Assembly: GCF_021432065.1 (NCBI RefSeq) | Contig: NZ_CP090364.1 | Span: forward strand, 1,440,601 to 1,504,600 | From: Photobacterium sp. TLY01 | Lineage (GTDB): Bacteria > Pseudomonadota > Gammaproteobacteria > Enterobacterales > Vibrionaceae | DNA: 64,000 nucleotides | Direction: 5' to 3' | Shown: positions 34,287 to 43,316 of the stretch, one piece after another | How positions within the stretch are numbered: the first letter of the stretch is position 1 | How the letters are laid out: each line of letters begins with the position of its first letter | Translations under genes and position numbers: made by a program | The notes under the pieces: generated by a model | Told to the model about the DNA's origin: nothing | Databases searched by the model: none | What the model saw: the letters and a program-made list of their open reading frames with translations, nothing else

Positions 34287-35495
34287 GTGCAAAGGCAATC
34301 TTATTCTGCCAGTGTGGCAAAAATTTTGTTCCTGATTATTATTCTGGCCGCCGTTGGGCAAATGACCCAAACTATGTACGTGCCAGCGATCCCACAAATG
34401 GCAGCGGCATTCAGTGTTAAGCCCGCTCTCTTGCAGGCTGTGATGGCCTCGTATCTCATTCCATACGGTCTGTCGCAGTTCGTCTACGGTCCGTTATCGG
34501 ATCGGATTGGACGTAAGCCTGTGATGCTGGCCGGTATGAGTATTTTCATTCTCGGTACAATACTGGCACTTTTTGCTCCTTCATTCGAAGTCTTTCTGCT
34601 TGCCAGTTTTATTCAGGGCATGGGAACCGGATGTGGTGGTGCAATGTGCCGAACGATTACCCGGGACTGTTACGAAGGTACAGAGCTGCACAAAGTAAAC
34701 AGTCTGGTCAGTATGGGCATTATTTTCTCGCCATTGATTGCGCCGGTTCTGGGTGGATACCTGTCGGAGGCACTTGGCTGGTCGGCAAGTTATGTCTTTT
34801 TACTGGTTTTGGGTGCTGCTGTAACTTTAATTATTTTCTCCCGCTTTACTGAAACCCTGCCTAATGAGAAGCGTAGGGTAGAGCGTGTGACTGTCAGCTA
34901 TAAATATGTGCTGAGTAATCGCAAATTTCAGGGCTATGTCATGTGCTTAGTGGCAACCTTTTCAGGGCTTGCCGTATTTGAAGCTGCCGCGGGTGTGTTG
35001 TTGGGCAATGTACTCAAACTTGATCCGACGACAGTGAGCTGGTTATTTGTGCTGCCGTTACCGGGATATCTGCTGGGCTCATGGATGTCGACTTTGTTGC
35101 TCAGGCACATGGGGCAACAGCGGGTGCTCTATGTCGGGCTGGCAGCACTTGGCTTCGGCGCAATAACCATTTTACTGCCCGGAATGGCAGGGCTAGTTAC
35201 TGTCAGCTCACTGATTGGCGGCGCATTTCTGTATTTCATTGGCGCCGGGATTGTTTTTCCGGTCAGCACCACAGCTGCGGTAGAACCTTTTCCTTTCCAT
35301 GCCGGTACGGCGGGGGCGGTGCTGGGCGGTTTGCAGAACTTAGGTGCGGGTGTTGCGACGCTGGTGGCATCGATGCTGAGTGCAAAAGATCAGTTTAGCC
35401 TGGGCGCGATAATGACGTGTATGGTGCTGATGGCGATCGCCAGCCTGCTCTGGGTCAGACGTTGTCAGCAGGAAGAAACGCCTGTGTTGGTATGA
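34287..35495 (+). CDS. emrD: Multidrug efflux MFS transporter EmrD
   Basis: 402-residue, 12-helix drug/proton antiporter. The N-terminal helix TMYVPAIPQMA, motif A GPLSDRIGRKP and the CRTITRDCYEG loop match EmrD proteins, which export amphiphilic drugs. It starts with GTG 34287, six bases after AAGGAG. It has the base composition of the core genome, so it lies just outside the acquired segment. A bidirectional terminator follows. Confidence 0.88.
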   Translation: MQRQSYSASVAKILFLIIILAAVGQMTQTMYVPAIPQMAAAFSVKPALLQAVMASYLIPYGLSQFVYGPLSDRIGRKPVMLAGMSIFILGTILALFAPSFEVFLLASFIQGMGTGCGGAMCRTITRDCYEGTELHKVNSLVSMGIIFSPLIAPVLGGYLSEALGWSASYVFLLVLGAAVTLIIFSRFTETLPNEKRRVERVTVSYKYVLSNRKFQGYVMCLVATFSGLAVFEAAAGVLLGNVLKLDPTTVSWLFVLPLPGYLLGSWMSTLLLRHMGQQRVLYVGLAALGFGAITILLPGMAGLVTVSSLIGGAFLYFIGAGIVFPVSTTAAVEPFPFHAGTAGAVLGGLQNLGAGVATLVASMLSAKDQFSLGAIMTCMVLMAIASLLWVRRCQQEETPVLV

Positions 35496-35497
35496 TA

Positions 35498-35532
35498 AAA
35501 AAACGGTGCTGAAATGAGCACCGTTTTTTTTT
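35498..35532. terminator. Bidirectional terminator between emrD and yciU
   Basis: ACGGTGCT and AGCACCGT form an 8-bp stem around a 6-nt loop with six A before and nine T after. It serves convergent emrD and yciU. Confidence 0.9.
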
Positions 35533-35553
35533 GTTTCTGGCTTAATCACCTGA

Positions 35554-35880
35554 TTAGTCGCGCTTCCACAAGATGTGGCAGAATTTATTGTCCGGGTTAC
35601 GGCTTATCAGCATGCGGGCAAAGATGTCATCTAATTCATCGTTGGCTTCGTTCACCAGCCCGATCCGCACTTCTGCATATTCTTCGCCATCAACAGCGAA
35701 GCCAACATGGCCTGGCCAGTCTTCTCCGGTCTCTACAACCTCAGCTGCACCACGGTCATCAAATTGAGCCGTGAACAACAAGACATCGGCGGGTTCCAGA
35801 CTGTCTTGTGCCATTTCCAGAAAAATATCGTAGGCAGCTTCAATAACGTCGTCGTATGAAATCAGGTCTAAGTTATCCAT
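35554..35880 (-). CDS. yciU: DUF440 family protein, YciU-like putative dsDNA mimic
   Basis: 108-residue, strongly acidic protein of the DUF440 family. The H. influenzae homologue HI1450 has a DNA-mimic fold, and E. coli YciU aligns over the full length (AYDIFLEMAQDSLEPADVLLF at the front, FCHILWKRD at the end). The role is thought to be binding a DNA-binding protein such as HU; this is known only by family. Single gene with a terminator on its downstream side. Confidence 0.9.
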   Translation of the reverse strand: MDNLDLISYDDVIEAAYDIFLEMAQDSLEPADVLLFTAQFDDRGAAEVVETGEDWPGHVGFAVDGEEYAEVRIGLVNEANDELDDIFARMLISRNPDNKFCHILWKRD

Positions 35881-36088
35881 GTTTGGGTCAACATCAGTTT
35901 TATTGAATAGAACCGGGAGTATACCAAGGCCACCTGTCGATGGCTATGATACAGACGATTGTGCTGTATCTGACGAGGGCAGGCCTTAGTTGGTTGAGAT
36001 TGCAGCGTTTAAGTCTGCCGCCAACTTTAAGGCTGTCACTTTCATGTTATGATGCAGACAGACAGTGCGGTGCCCCAGGAAACAGATA

Positions 36089-36862
36089 TTGCCAACATTT
36101 CTTCCCGTCATTGATAACGACCGGCCTTTTCAACCGGTGTTTCAACCCTGTATTAATGAGACTTTGCAGCACCTTGGTGTCCTGTTCAAAGAAACACTTC
36201 ACAGTGTCTACCTTGCAGGTAGTGTTGCACGTCGTGACGCCGTGCCCGGGCAGTCTGATCTGAACCTGACGCTGGTGTTTGAGCGGCCTTTGAACGAGCT
36301 GGAAAAAAGCCGGTTACACAGCCTGAGCACCTATATAGCCAGACGTTACAGGGCAGTGAAACGACTGGACATCAGGATGGCCACGACGCGTGATGTCTTG
36401 TCGCTGGACGGTATTTTTCAGTGGGGCTTTTGGCTCCGGCATTGCTGTGTCTGCCTTCAAGGCGATGATTTGTCAGCTCGATTTGGTGCATTTGAACCCA
36501 GCTGGGACGCGGCAAAATCATACAATGGTCCTTTTGAACCCATCCTCACAGAATACCGGGAGAAAATCCTGAAAACACGGGTGGCGGAGCATTACCTTGA
36601 CTACTGTGAATATATCGGCAAGAAAATGCTATGGACGGCCTACACGCTCGTGTTTCACCGGGAAAAAGTGCTGGCCCTGTCAGTCAGAGAAGCCACAGCG
36701 CTGTTTTTGAAAAATTATCCTGATAAAGCTGTCGACATCGAGCGCGCGTACATCCTGATGAGTCGCACCCAAGTGCCGAAGAAGGCATCCTTGTTTTTGA
36801 TGCAGAGTTTCGGCCAGTGGCTGGTTGATGAGTGGAATAAAATTGAACGCAAAATCGGCTAA
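36089..36862 (+). CDS. Nucleotidyltransferase-like protein with an altered active site
   Basis: 257-residue protein whose N-terminal third resembles the Pol-beta nucleotidyltransferase superfamily: GSVARRDAVPGQSDLNLTLVF gives the GS loop and the metal-binding strand, but the second acidic residue of the DxD pair is asparagine (SDLNL). A possible third carboxylate is in KRLDIRM. The C-terminal part (about 140-257) is helical, as in related nucleotidyltransferases. Activity is therefore doubtful. The start TTG 36089 follows AGGA; a GTG 24 bases earlier has no ribosome site. It ends 40 bp before polB on the same strand. Confidence 0.6.
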   Translation: MPTFLPVIDNDRPFQPVFQPCINETLQHLGVLFKETLHSVYLAGSVARRDAVPGQSDLNLTLVFERPLNELEKSRLHSLSTYIARRYRAVKRLDIRMATTRDVLSLDGIFQWGFWLRHCCVCLQGDDLSARFGAFEPSWDAAKSYNGPFEPILTEYREKILKTRVAEHYLDYCEYIGKKMLWTAYTLVFHREKVLALSVREATALFLKNYPDKAVDIERAYILMSRTQVPKKASLFLMQSFGQWLVDEWNKIERKIG

Positions 36863-36902
36863 GCACCGTCACATCCAACCCGGGCAAACCTCTCATTCTT
36901 CA

Positions 36903-39281
36903 ATGCTGCAGGCGGAAGGGTTCGTACTCACCCGGCAAAGTCGCGACAGGCAAGGGCAGACCCAGATTGTCCTCTGGGTAAAAACGGACCAAGGGCCTTG
37001 CCAGCTGGTTATTGAGGGCGAAAAGCCCGTGTGTTTTATTCCGGCCAGTGAACAAGAAAACGCAGATACAGTCCTGACCCGGCACGGTCTGTCCGTCAAC
37101 TGGCGCACGCTGGACATGAAAGACTTCCAGCATCAGGCCGTGGCGGCTTGCTACACCTCAACGATCAGCACCAGCCTTCGGATCGGCGCACTGTTGTCAG
37201 CAGAAGGCATTCAAGTATTTGAAGATGACATCCGGCTTGCTGACCGTTATCTGATGGAGCGTTTCATCCGCGGTGGAATCGCCTTCGCAGGGAATGCCGT
37301 TATCAGAGATGGGTATACCGAAATTCGTCAGGTGAAAACCAAATCGGCGGATTATCTGCCTTCCTTGTCTGTTGTCTCACTGGATATTGAATGTTCAGAG
37401 AAGGGCATTTTGTATTCTGTCGGTCTGCACAGTGAGGCTGACAGCCGGGTGATCATGGTCGGTGAGCCTCTCAATGCTGAGCAAGAGCAACTGTCATGGA
37501 TTGAATGGGTCAGGGATGAAAAAGCCCTGCTGATTGCCATGCAAGAATGGTTTATCCGCTATGATCCTGATGTCGTGATCGGCTGGAACGTGGTGGATTT
37601 TGACTGGCGTTTATTACTGCGGCGTGCAGAATGGCACAAATTGCCTCTTCGGCTTGGTCGCGGCAGGCAGACGCCGCACTGGCGCCAGTCCAGTCAGAAC
37701 CCGAATGCCGGTTTCATTACCATTCCGGGCCGGGTGGTGATGGACGGTATTGATACGCTGAAAACCGCCACCTATAACTTTCGTTCCTGGTCGCTGGAAT
37801 CGGTTGCGCAAGCGCTGCTTGGCGAGGGGAAGGCGATTCATAATGTCTATGATCGCATGGCTGAAATTAATCAGATGTTCCGCGAGGATAAAGTGTCTCT
37901 GGCACGCTATAACCTGCAGGACTGTAAACTGGTTACCCGGATCTTCGAACAAACACACTTGCTGGATTTTGCGCTGGAACGCAGCCGGCTGACTGGGGTA
38001 GAGCTGGACAGAGTCGGTGGCTCGGTTGCTGCGTTTACGAACCTGTATTTACCTCAGTTGCATCGCGCTGGCTATGTGGCCCCCAACCTTGAAAGTGAAA
38101 ACTGGATCGCCAGCCCCGGTGGTTATGTGATGGACTCGAAACCGGGCTTGTATGATTCGGTGCTGGTGCTGGATTTCAAATCCCTGTACCCGTCCATTAT
38201 CCGCACATTCTGCATTGATCCCATGGGGCTGGTTGAAGGTTTACTCCTGGAGGAAGGTAAAGCTGAGCAGCAGGCCATTGCGGGTTTTCGGGGCGGGCGA
38301 TTTCACCGGCAAAAGCACTTTTTACCAGAAATGATTGAAGCGTTGTGGGCCGCACGTGATCAGGCGAAAAGAGACGGAGAAAAAGCGTTTTCGCAGGCGA
38401 TAAAAATCATCATGAACTCTTTCTATGGCGTGCTGGGTTCCTCCGGCTGTCGTTTTTTTGATCATCGTCTGGCTTCTTCGATCACCATGCGAGGTCATGA
38501 AATTATGAAGTTGACCCGTGAGCGCATTGAAGCACAGGGTTTTGAGGTGATATACGGCGATACGGACTCGACCTTTGTGTCGCTGAAAAAGGCCCACAGT
38601 GGTGACGATGCGGATGCCATCGGTGCCCGGCTGGTGGCTGATATCAATGCCTGGTGGGCCTGCCATCTGCAAGCGCATTACAACCTGACTTCCGCCCTTG
38701 AGCTGGAGTACGAAACCCATTATCACAAGTTTCTGATGCCAACGATCCGGGGCCAGGAAACCGGCAGCAAAAAGCGGTATGCCGGTTTGGTGGTTCGAAA
38801 TGGACGAGAGGAGATGGTCTTTAAAGGGCTGGAAACGGTCCGCACCGACTGGACTCCCTTGGCGCAGGAATTTCAGCAGACCCTTTATCACAAAGTGTTT
38901 CATGACGAAGACGTGGAAGAGTATGTGCGTGCTTACGTGGAAATGACCGGGCAGGGCGCATTTGACGACAAACTGATCTACCGAAAAAGGTTACGCCGTC
39001 ACCTATCAGAGTACCAGAAGAATGTGCCGCCTCATGTCCGTGCCGCCCGGCGGGCCGACGAAGTCAATCAGCAGTTGGGGCGTCCCTTGCAGTATCAGAC
39101 AGGCGGCTGGATTGAATATGTGATTACCACCCATGGCCCGGAACCGGTAGAAGCCAGGCAAAGCCAGATCGATTACGACCACTATATCGATAAACAGTTA
39201 AAGCCGATTGCAGATGGTATCCTGCCGTTTATCGGCCGGCATTTTGACGATATTATTGCACCGCAACTGGGGCTGTTCTAA
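36903..39281 (+). CDS. polB: DNA polymerase II
   Basis: 792-residue family B polymerase with proofreading, used in DNA repair and restart after damage. Exonuclease motifs: SLDIECS (D161, E163), NVVDFDW and YNLQDCKLV. Polymerase motifs: DFKSLYPSI, KIIMNSFYG and YGDTDS (about 551-556). The start ATG 36903 aligns MLQAEGFVLTR with E. coli MAQAGFILTR, although its ribosome site is weak. E. coli polB is SOS-induced, but no LexA box was found upstream here. The stop overlaps the convergent regulator gene by 4 bp. Confidence 0.95.
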   Translation: MLQAEGFVLTRQSRDRQGQTQIVLWVKTDQGPCQLVIEGEKPVCFIPASEQENADTVLTRHGLSVNWRTLDMKDFQHQAVAACYTSTISTSLRIGALLSAEGIQVFEDDIRLADRYLMERFIRGGIAFAGNAVIRDGYTEIRQVKTKSADYLPSLSVVSLDIECSEKGILYSVGLHSEADSRVIMVGEPLNAEQEQLSWIEWVRDEKALLIAMQEWFIRYDPDVVIGWNVVDFDWRLLLRRAEWHKLPLRLGRGRQTPHWRQSSQNPNAGFITIPGRVVMDGIDTLKTATYNFRSWSLESVAQALLGEGKAIHNVYDRMAEINQMFREDKVSLARYNLQDCKLVTRIFEQTHLLDFALERSRLTGVELDRVGGSVAAFTNLYLPQLHRAGYVAPNLESENWIASPGGYVMDSKPGLYDSVLVLDFKSLYPSIIRTFCIDPMGLVEGLLLEEGKAEQQAIAGFRGGRFHRQKHFLPEMIEALWAARDQAKRDGEKAFSQAIKIIMNSFYGVLGSSGCRFFDHRLASSITMRGHEIMKLTRERIEAQGFEVIYGDTDSTFVSLKKAHSGDDADAIGARLVADINAWWACHLQAHYNLTSALELEYETHYHKFLMPTIRGQETGSKKRYAGLVVRNGREEMVFKGLETVRTDWTPLAQEFQQTLYHKVFHDEDVEEYVRAYVEMTGQGAFDDKLIYRKRLRRHLSEYQKNVPPHVRAARRADEVNQQLGRPLQYQTGGWIEYVITTHGPEPVEARQSQIDYDHYIDKQLKPIADGILPFIGRHFDDIIAPQLGLF

Positions 39282-39919
39282 ATCAGGTTTTCTTTCACGG
39301 CATAAGCGGTGAGCTCAGCCGTGGAGTTCATGTTAAGTTTATGCTTGATATTCTGGCGATGGGTTTCCACCGTTCGGGTGCTGATCCCCAGTTCCATCGC
39401 AATTCTTTTACTGCTTTTACCCAGCGCCACCTGACGCAGTACGGTTTCTTCCCGCCGGCTTAATGTCGCCAGTACTACTTCGGCTGGCTCAACCGGCCCA
39501 ATAGGGGCGGCGAATAAGGTATCGGCGACCAGCCTGCAAAAATACCGCCCGCCCTGATGTACGGCTTCTATGGCTTGTACCATTTCCTGCGCGGAAACTT
39601 CTTTGAGAATGTAGCCACTTGCTCCTGCCTGCATCACCTGAAGGATGTATTCGCGATTGTCATGCATGGTCAGAATCAGCACCTTGATCTCCGGAAAGTG
39701 CTGGCGGAAATGGCGTGTGGCTTCAATGCCGTTCATTTCCGGCATACTGATATCCATGAGCACCACATCGGGCTGGTACTGTTCGGCATTTTTCAGTGCG
39801 TCTGCGCCATTGGTTGCAGTGGCAATTACTTCGATGTTGCTCTCGTTGTCGAGCCGGGCTTTGAAGCCTTCCATGACGACCTGATGGTCATCCACTAACA
39901 GTACTTGAATTTTTGCCAT
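39278..39919 (-). CDS. NarL/FixJ-family response regulator beside the TRAP importer
   Basis: 213-residue regulator: receiver domain (D10, D11, phosphoacceptor D56 in VLMDISMP) and a LuxR-type helix-turn-helix at about 148-205 (LSRREETVLRQVALGKSSKRIAMELGISTRTVETH region). Its start lies 32 bp inside the kinase gene, so the two are co-translated. The position after a TRAP dicarboxylate-type importer suggests it controls that importer. The stop overlaps polB by 4 bp. Confidence 0.9.
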   Translation of the reverse strand: MAKIQVLLVDDHQVVMEGFKARLDNESNIEVIATATNGADALKNAEQYQPDVVLMDISMPEMNGIEATRHFRQHFPEIKVLILTMHDNREYILQVMQAGASGYILKEVSAQEMVQAIEAVHQGGRYFCRLVADTLFAAPIGPVEPAEVVLATLSRREETVLRQVALGKSSKRIAMELGISTRTVETHRQNIKHKLNMNSTAELTAYAVKENLI

Positions 39920-41315
39920 AAATGTCCAGTCCTTGTTTCAGAGGAAGGTTAACCAGGATTTCCGTCCCTTGTCCCGGTTCGCTGCTGATATCCAGTTCGC
40001 CACCCAGAAATTCCAGCCGTTCGCGCATATTTCGAAGGCCGATTCCTTTGCCATTCATGGCCTGTTGCACGCTAAAGCCCGTTCCGTGATCGCGAATCAT
40101 GAACTGCAGGTTTTCCTGTATGACGGAGAGCTCGATATCAATCGTGTCTGACTGGGCATGCTTGCTGATATTCACCAGGGACTCCTGAGCGACCCGGTAT
40201 AGCGTTGTCATCATATCTGTGGATAAGCTAGCGGTGCCAAGTGCCAGAGATTGATTCACACTGATGCCGGTCGAAGCGGCAAAATCACTGAGCAGGTTAT
40301 CCAGCGCTGCAATCAGTCCGATGTCATCCAGGGAGCTGGGACGCAGGCTGTGTGAGATACGCCTCAGCTCAGCAATGGCCTGTAATAAAGAGGATTCACT
40401 CAGGCTCCGGTGACGTATGGCCTGCTCGATATCGGATTTGGCCATCTTGTCCTGAAGCAGTTCCAGATGGCACTTGCAGGAAACCAGTAACTGGTTCACC
40501 CCGTCGTGGAGTTCTCTGGCAACATGCTTTTTCTCTTCTTCCTGAAACATAACCGTTTTATGTGCCAGTTCCTTTAAACGGCTGTCTGCCAGCCTGTGTT
40601 CATGAAGATTGATTGCCAGTGTGGATGCCAGAATGAGCAGGGTGGTGATGGCGACCAGAACAATCACAGAAATGAAGGTTGTGCGTATGTTGGACTGGAC
40701 TCCCTGTTCGACCTTCGCCATCTGGCGGGCGACATCTTCAATGTACAGGCCGGTACCTATCATCCAGCGCCATTTCGGCAGCCATGCTGCATAGCTGAGC
40801 TTGGTTACGATTAAATCACTGGACGGTTTATGCCACAGGTACTGATGGAAACCACCGCCAGACTTTGCTGTCTCTATCAGCGCCTGAATCAGGAAGTCCC
40901 CATTATTGTCCTGCAAATGAAACAGGTTTTTCCCGACCAGTTCGGGCAAAACAGGGTGGGCCAGGTTGGTGCCATCTTCATGATAGACAAAGAAATAGCC
41001 GTCGTGGCCGTATCTCAGATCGCTCAGGATACGTTTGACTTCTGCTTTGGCTTTTTCATCATCGATGGCAGCGTTGTGATAGATGTGATTGATGCTGTCG
41101 AGCGCAAGATCGACTGTGTCTTTCAGCGCTTGCTCTTTAGATGCAATCAGGCTGGCACGAAAGGTGGCGATTTCTTTCTGTCCCAGCGAGGTTGCCTGAT
41201 GGATCGCGATCCAGCTGATCGCAGCGCTGATCAGCAGTAACGGGAGCAGTGTCAGTAAAATCAGCTTCACTTTCAGGGGCATGGTTGCAAACGTAGGGCT
41301 TATGAGCGATTGCAT
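39888..41315 (-). CDS. Cache-domain sensor histidine kinase
   Basis: 475-residue membrane kinase. Helix 1 at about 15-38, periplasmic single-cache domain at 40-205 (RYGHDGYFFVYHEDGTNLAHP and WRWMIGTGLYIEDV), helix 2 at 211-236, then a HisKA_3 dimerisation domain with phosphoacceptor H270 in ARELHDGVNQ and an HATPase domain ending LDISSEPGQGTEI. Such cache domains bind small organic acids or similar ligands. ATG 41315 is chosen because the TRAP operon terminator lies between it and an upstream in-frame ATG at 41414. Confidence 0.87.
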   Translation of the reverse strand: MQSLISPTFATMPLKVKLILLTLLPLLLISAAISWIAIHQATSLGQKEIATFRASLIASKEQALKDTVDLALDSINHIYHNAAIDDEKAKAEVKRILSDLRYGHDGYFFVYHEDGTNLAHPVLPELVGKNLFHLQDNNGDFLIQALIETAKSGGGFHQYLWHKPSSDLIVTKLSYAAWLPKWRWMIGTGLYIEDVARQMAKVEQGVQSNIRTTFISVIVLVAITTLLILASTLAINLHEHRLADSRLKELAHKTVMFQEEEKKHVARELHDGVNQLLVSCKCHLELLQDKMAKSDIEQAIRHRSLSESSLLQAIAELRRISHSLRPSSLDDIGLIAALDNLLSDFAASTGISVNQSLALGTASLSTDMMTTLYRVAQESLVNISKHAQSDTIDIELSVIQENLQFMIRDHGTGFSVQQAMNGKGIGLRNMRERLEFLGGELDISSEPGQGTEILVNLPLKQGLDIYGKNSSTVSG

Positions 41316-41349
41316 GGTTGTTTTGAATGTTAACAACTTGTTGGGAATA

Positions 41350-41387
41350 TCAAAGCAAAATAGCGGCACTTTATGGAAAAAGTGCCG
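41350..41387 (-). terminator. Terminator of the TRAP operon
   Basis: CGGCACTTT and AAAGTGCCG form a 9-bp stem (41364-41372 and 41379-41387) around a 6-nt loop. Leftward the sequence continues CTATTTTGCTTT, giving a U-rich tail. It falls inside the longer reading of the kinase gene, which argues against that longer start. Confidence 0.75.
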
Positions 41388-41421
41388 ACTAGCTCTAGAT
41401 TTGCCGGATTTCATGACAAGA

Positions 41422-42705
41422 CTACAATCCGTAGAAGCCGGGGAAAATTAATACCGAGGCCAGGATCAGGATCTGGATGGTAATGAAGGGCATGACGCCT
41501 TTATAGATATCCCTTGTGCTGATGCCATCCGGCGCAACACCCTTCAGGTAAAACAGGCTGAAACCAAAGGGGGGCGTCAGGAATGAAGTTTGCAGGTTCA
41601 TGGCAATTAAAATGGCAAACCAGAGCATATTGATCCCCATTGCATCCGCGATCGGCGCAAGAATCGGTACCACGATAAAGCAGATTTCAACGAAATCGAT
41701 AAAGAATCCCAGAACCAGAATGATGAGCATGGTCAGGATCAGGAAGGTCCATTCTTCACCGGGCAGTGCCAGCATCCACTCTTCAACCAGATAATCACCG
41801 CCTGTGTAGGTGAACGCCATTGAAAAAGCCGTTGCACCCAGTAGGATCCCAAATACCATGGCGGTGACTTTGACGGTTTCGAATGCACTGTCATACAGCA
41901 TCCGCCAGGAAAACTGCCGGTAAACGACAGACAGCAGCACTGCGCCCATGCCGCCCAGCGCGGCCGACTCGGTTGGTGTCGCGATCCCTGCAAAAATGGA
42001 CCCTAACACCACGATAATCAGTGCCAAGGGCGGCAACACGGCTTTCAGTGCCGTGATGATCTCTTGGCGGCGTGACTGGTCGGGATCCCGTTCCATCGGC
42101 TGGGTGGCTTCCGGATTCAACCAACTGTAGATCACGATATAGATGATATAAGCCATCACCAGTGCGAGACCAGGCCAAACCGCAGCCTGGAACAGATCGC
42201 CAACCGGAATTCCCAGTACGTCACCTAACAAAATCAATACGATGGATGGCGGGATGATCTGACCCAGCGTACCCGATGCGCAAATTGTGCCGGTTGCCAG
42301 ACCTTTGCTGTACTGGTATTTCATCATCACAGGCAGGGATATCAGGCCCATAGCGACAACAGAGGCCCCGACCACACCGGTTGACGCGGCCAGCAGTGAA
42401 CCCACTAATACTGTTGAGATCGCCAGACCGCCGCGCACACTCCCGAAAAGTTTCCCCATGGATTCCAGTAACTGCTCTGCCAGACGGGTTTTTTGCAGTA
42501 CTAAACCCATGAAGACGAACAGTGGGACGGCCATGAGCACAGTGTTTTGCATAATGCTCATAATACGAAACGGCATGAAGGCAAAGATTTCCGGTCCTTC
42601 AGCCCAGACGCCAAACAGCAGTGCGATGCCACCAAAGGTAAATGCCACTGGAAACCCGAGTAACAGGGCAAACAGGGCCACGATAAACATGATGATACCA
42701 ACCAC
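41422..42705 (-). CDS. TRAP transporter large permease (DctM family)
   Basis: 427-residue inner-membrane subunit with about twelve helices that carries the sodium-coupled transport path of a TRAP importer. Family blocks are visible: GASVVAMGLISLPVMMKYQY, CASGTLGQIIPPSIVLILLGD and MNLQTSFLTPPFGFSLFYLKGV. It starts 10 bp after the small permease gene. The C-terminus GFYGL is followed by the operon terminator. Confidence 0.93.
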   Translation of the reverse strand: MVGIIMFIVALFALLLGFPVAFTFGGIALLFGVWAEGPEIFAFMPFRIMSIMQNTVLMAVPLFVFMGLVLQKTRLAEQLLESMGKLFGSVRGGLAISTVLVGSLLAASTGVVGASVVAMGLISLPVMMKYQYSKGLATGTICASGTLGQIIPPSIVLILLGDVLGIPVGDLFQAAVWPGLALVMAYIIYIVIYSWLNPEATQPMERDPDQSRRQEIITALKAVLPPLALIIVVLGSIFAGIATPTESAALGGMGAVLLSVVYRQFSWRMLYDSAFETVKVTAMVFGILLGATAFSMAFTYTGGDYLVEEWMLALPGEEWTFLILTMLIILVLGFFIDFVEICFIVVPILAPIADAMGINMLWFAILIAMNLQTSFLTPPFGFSLFYLKGVAPDGISTRDIYKGVMPFITIQILILASVLIFPGFYGL

Positions 42706-42715
42706 GGAATATTCC

Positions 42716-43240
42716 TTATTTTTCGTGGAACAGACTTGGGTTAACCAGCCGGTTAATGTTGTGCAGCAGCATTCCGATCCCCGAAATGGCCATAAACAGG
42801 AAAGAAAGCGGGATCAGACCTTTAATCAGCCAGCGATAAGGCAAGCCGCCCGGGTCGCCGCTGGACTCACCAAGGGAGTAGGATTCTTTCATATAATCAA
42901 TGCCATACCAGAACACCAGGATACAGAATGGCAATAGGAAAAAGAGGGTGCCCAGCAGATCGATCAGGGCACGGGTTCTGAGAGAGAAACGTTCGTAGAA
43001 CACATCGACCCGCACATGACCACCGGCCTTGAGTGCATAGGGCACACCCAGCAGGAAAACGGCTGAGAACAGGTGCCACTCCATTTCCTGCATGGCAATG
43101 GAAACATGGTTAAAGGCATACCGCATGACCACGTCATAAAAAACGTTGAACATCAGTATGATAAAAAGAGTGCTGGCTATCCAGCCAAGCAGATCAGAAA
43201 ACCGGTTGATGATTTTCTCAAAGGCTAACAAGCTTCGCAT
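42716..43240 (-). CDS. TRAP transporter small permease (DctQ family)
   Basis: 174-residue four-helix subunit. WHLFSAVFLLGVPYALKAGGHVRVDVFYERF is the family hallmark. ATG 43240 follows GGAG at six bases; a longer frame to 43360 would run into the binding-protein gene and lacks support. A GC-rich hairpin lies in the 76-bp gap before it. Confidence 0.9.
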   Translation of the reverse strand: MRSLLAFEKIINRFSDLLGWIASTLFIILMFNVFYDVVMRYAFNHVSIAMQEMEWHLFSAVFLLGVPYALKAGGHVRVDVFYERFSLRTRALIDLLGTLFFLLPFCILVFWYGIDYMKESYSLGESSGDPGGLPYRWLIKGLIPLSFLFMAISGIGMLLHNINRLVNPSLFHEK

Positions 43241-43282
43241 AATGACTCCGTCGCGAGGCAACATTCCAGACTGATCAACGAG

Positions 43283-43307
43283 CATGCACCGGACAAACCG
43301 GTGCATG
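43283..43307 (-). other. Intercistronic hairpin between the TRAP binding protein and small permease
   Basis: CATGCACCGG and CCGGTGCATG form a perfect 10-bp stem around ACAAA, directly after the binding-protein stop. No U-run follows. It probably protects the 3' end of the upstream message so that the binding protein is made in excess over the permease. Confidence 0.6.
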
Positions 43308-43316
43308 ACTTGCGTG

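Noticed and set aside
35900-36088. LexA box expected upstream of the polB transcript
   Set aside because: No CTGT-N8-ACAG match is present. The nearby ATACAG/CTGTAT inverted repeat at 35949-35969 has the halves in the wrong orientation.
38322-38903. Open frame of 193 codons opposite polB
   Set aside because: It is the reverse of the conserved polymerase motifs and is explained by polB codon use.
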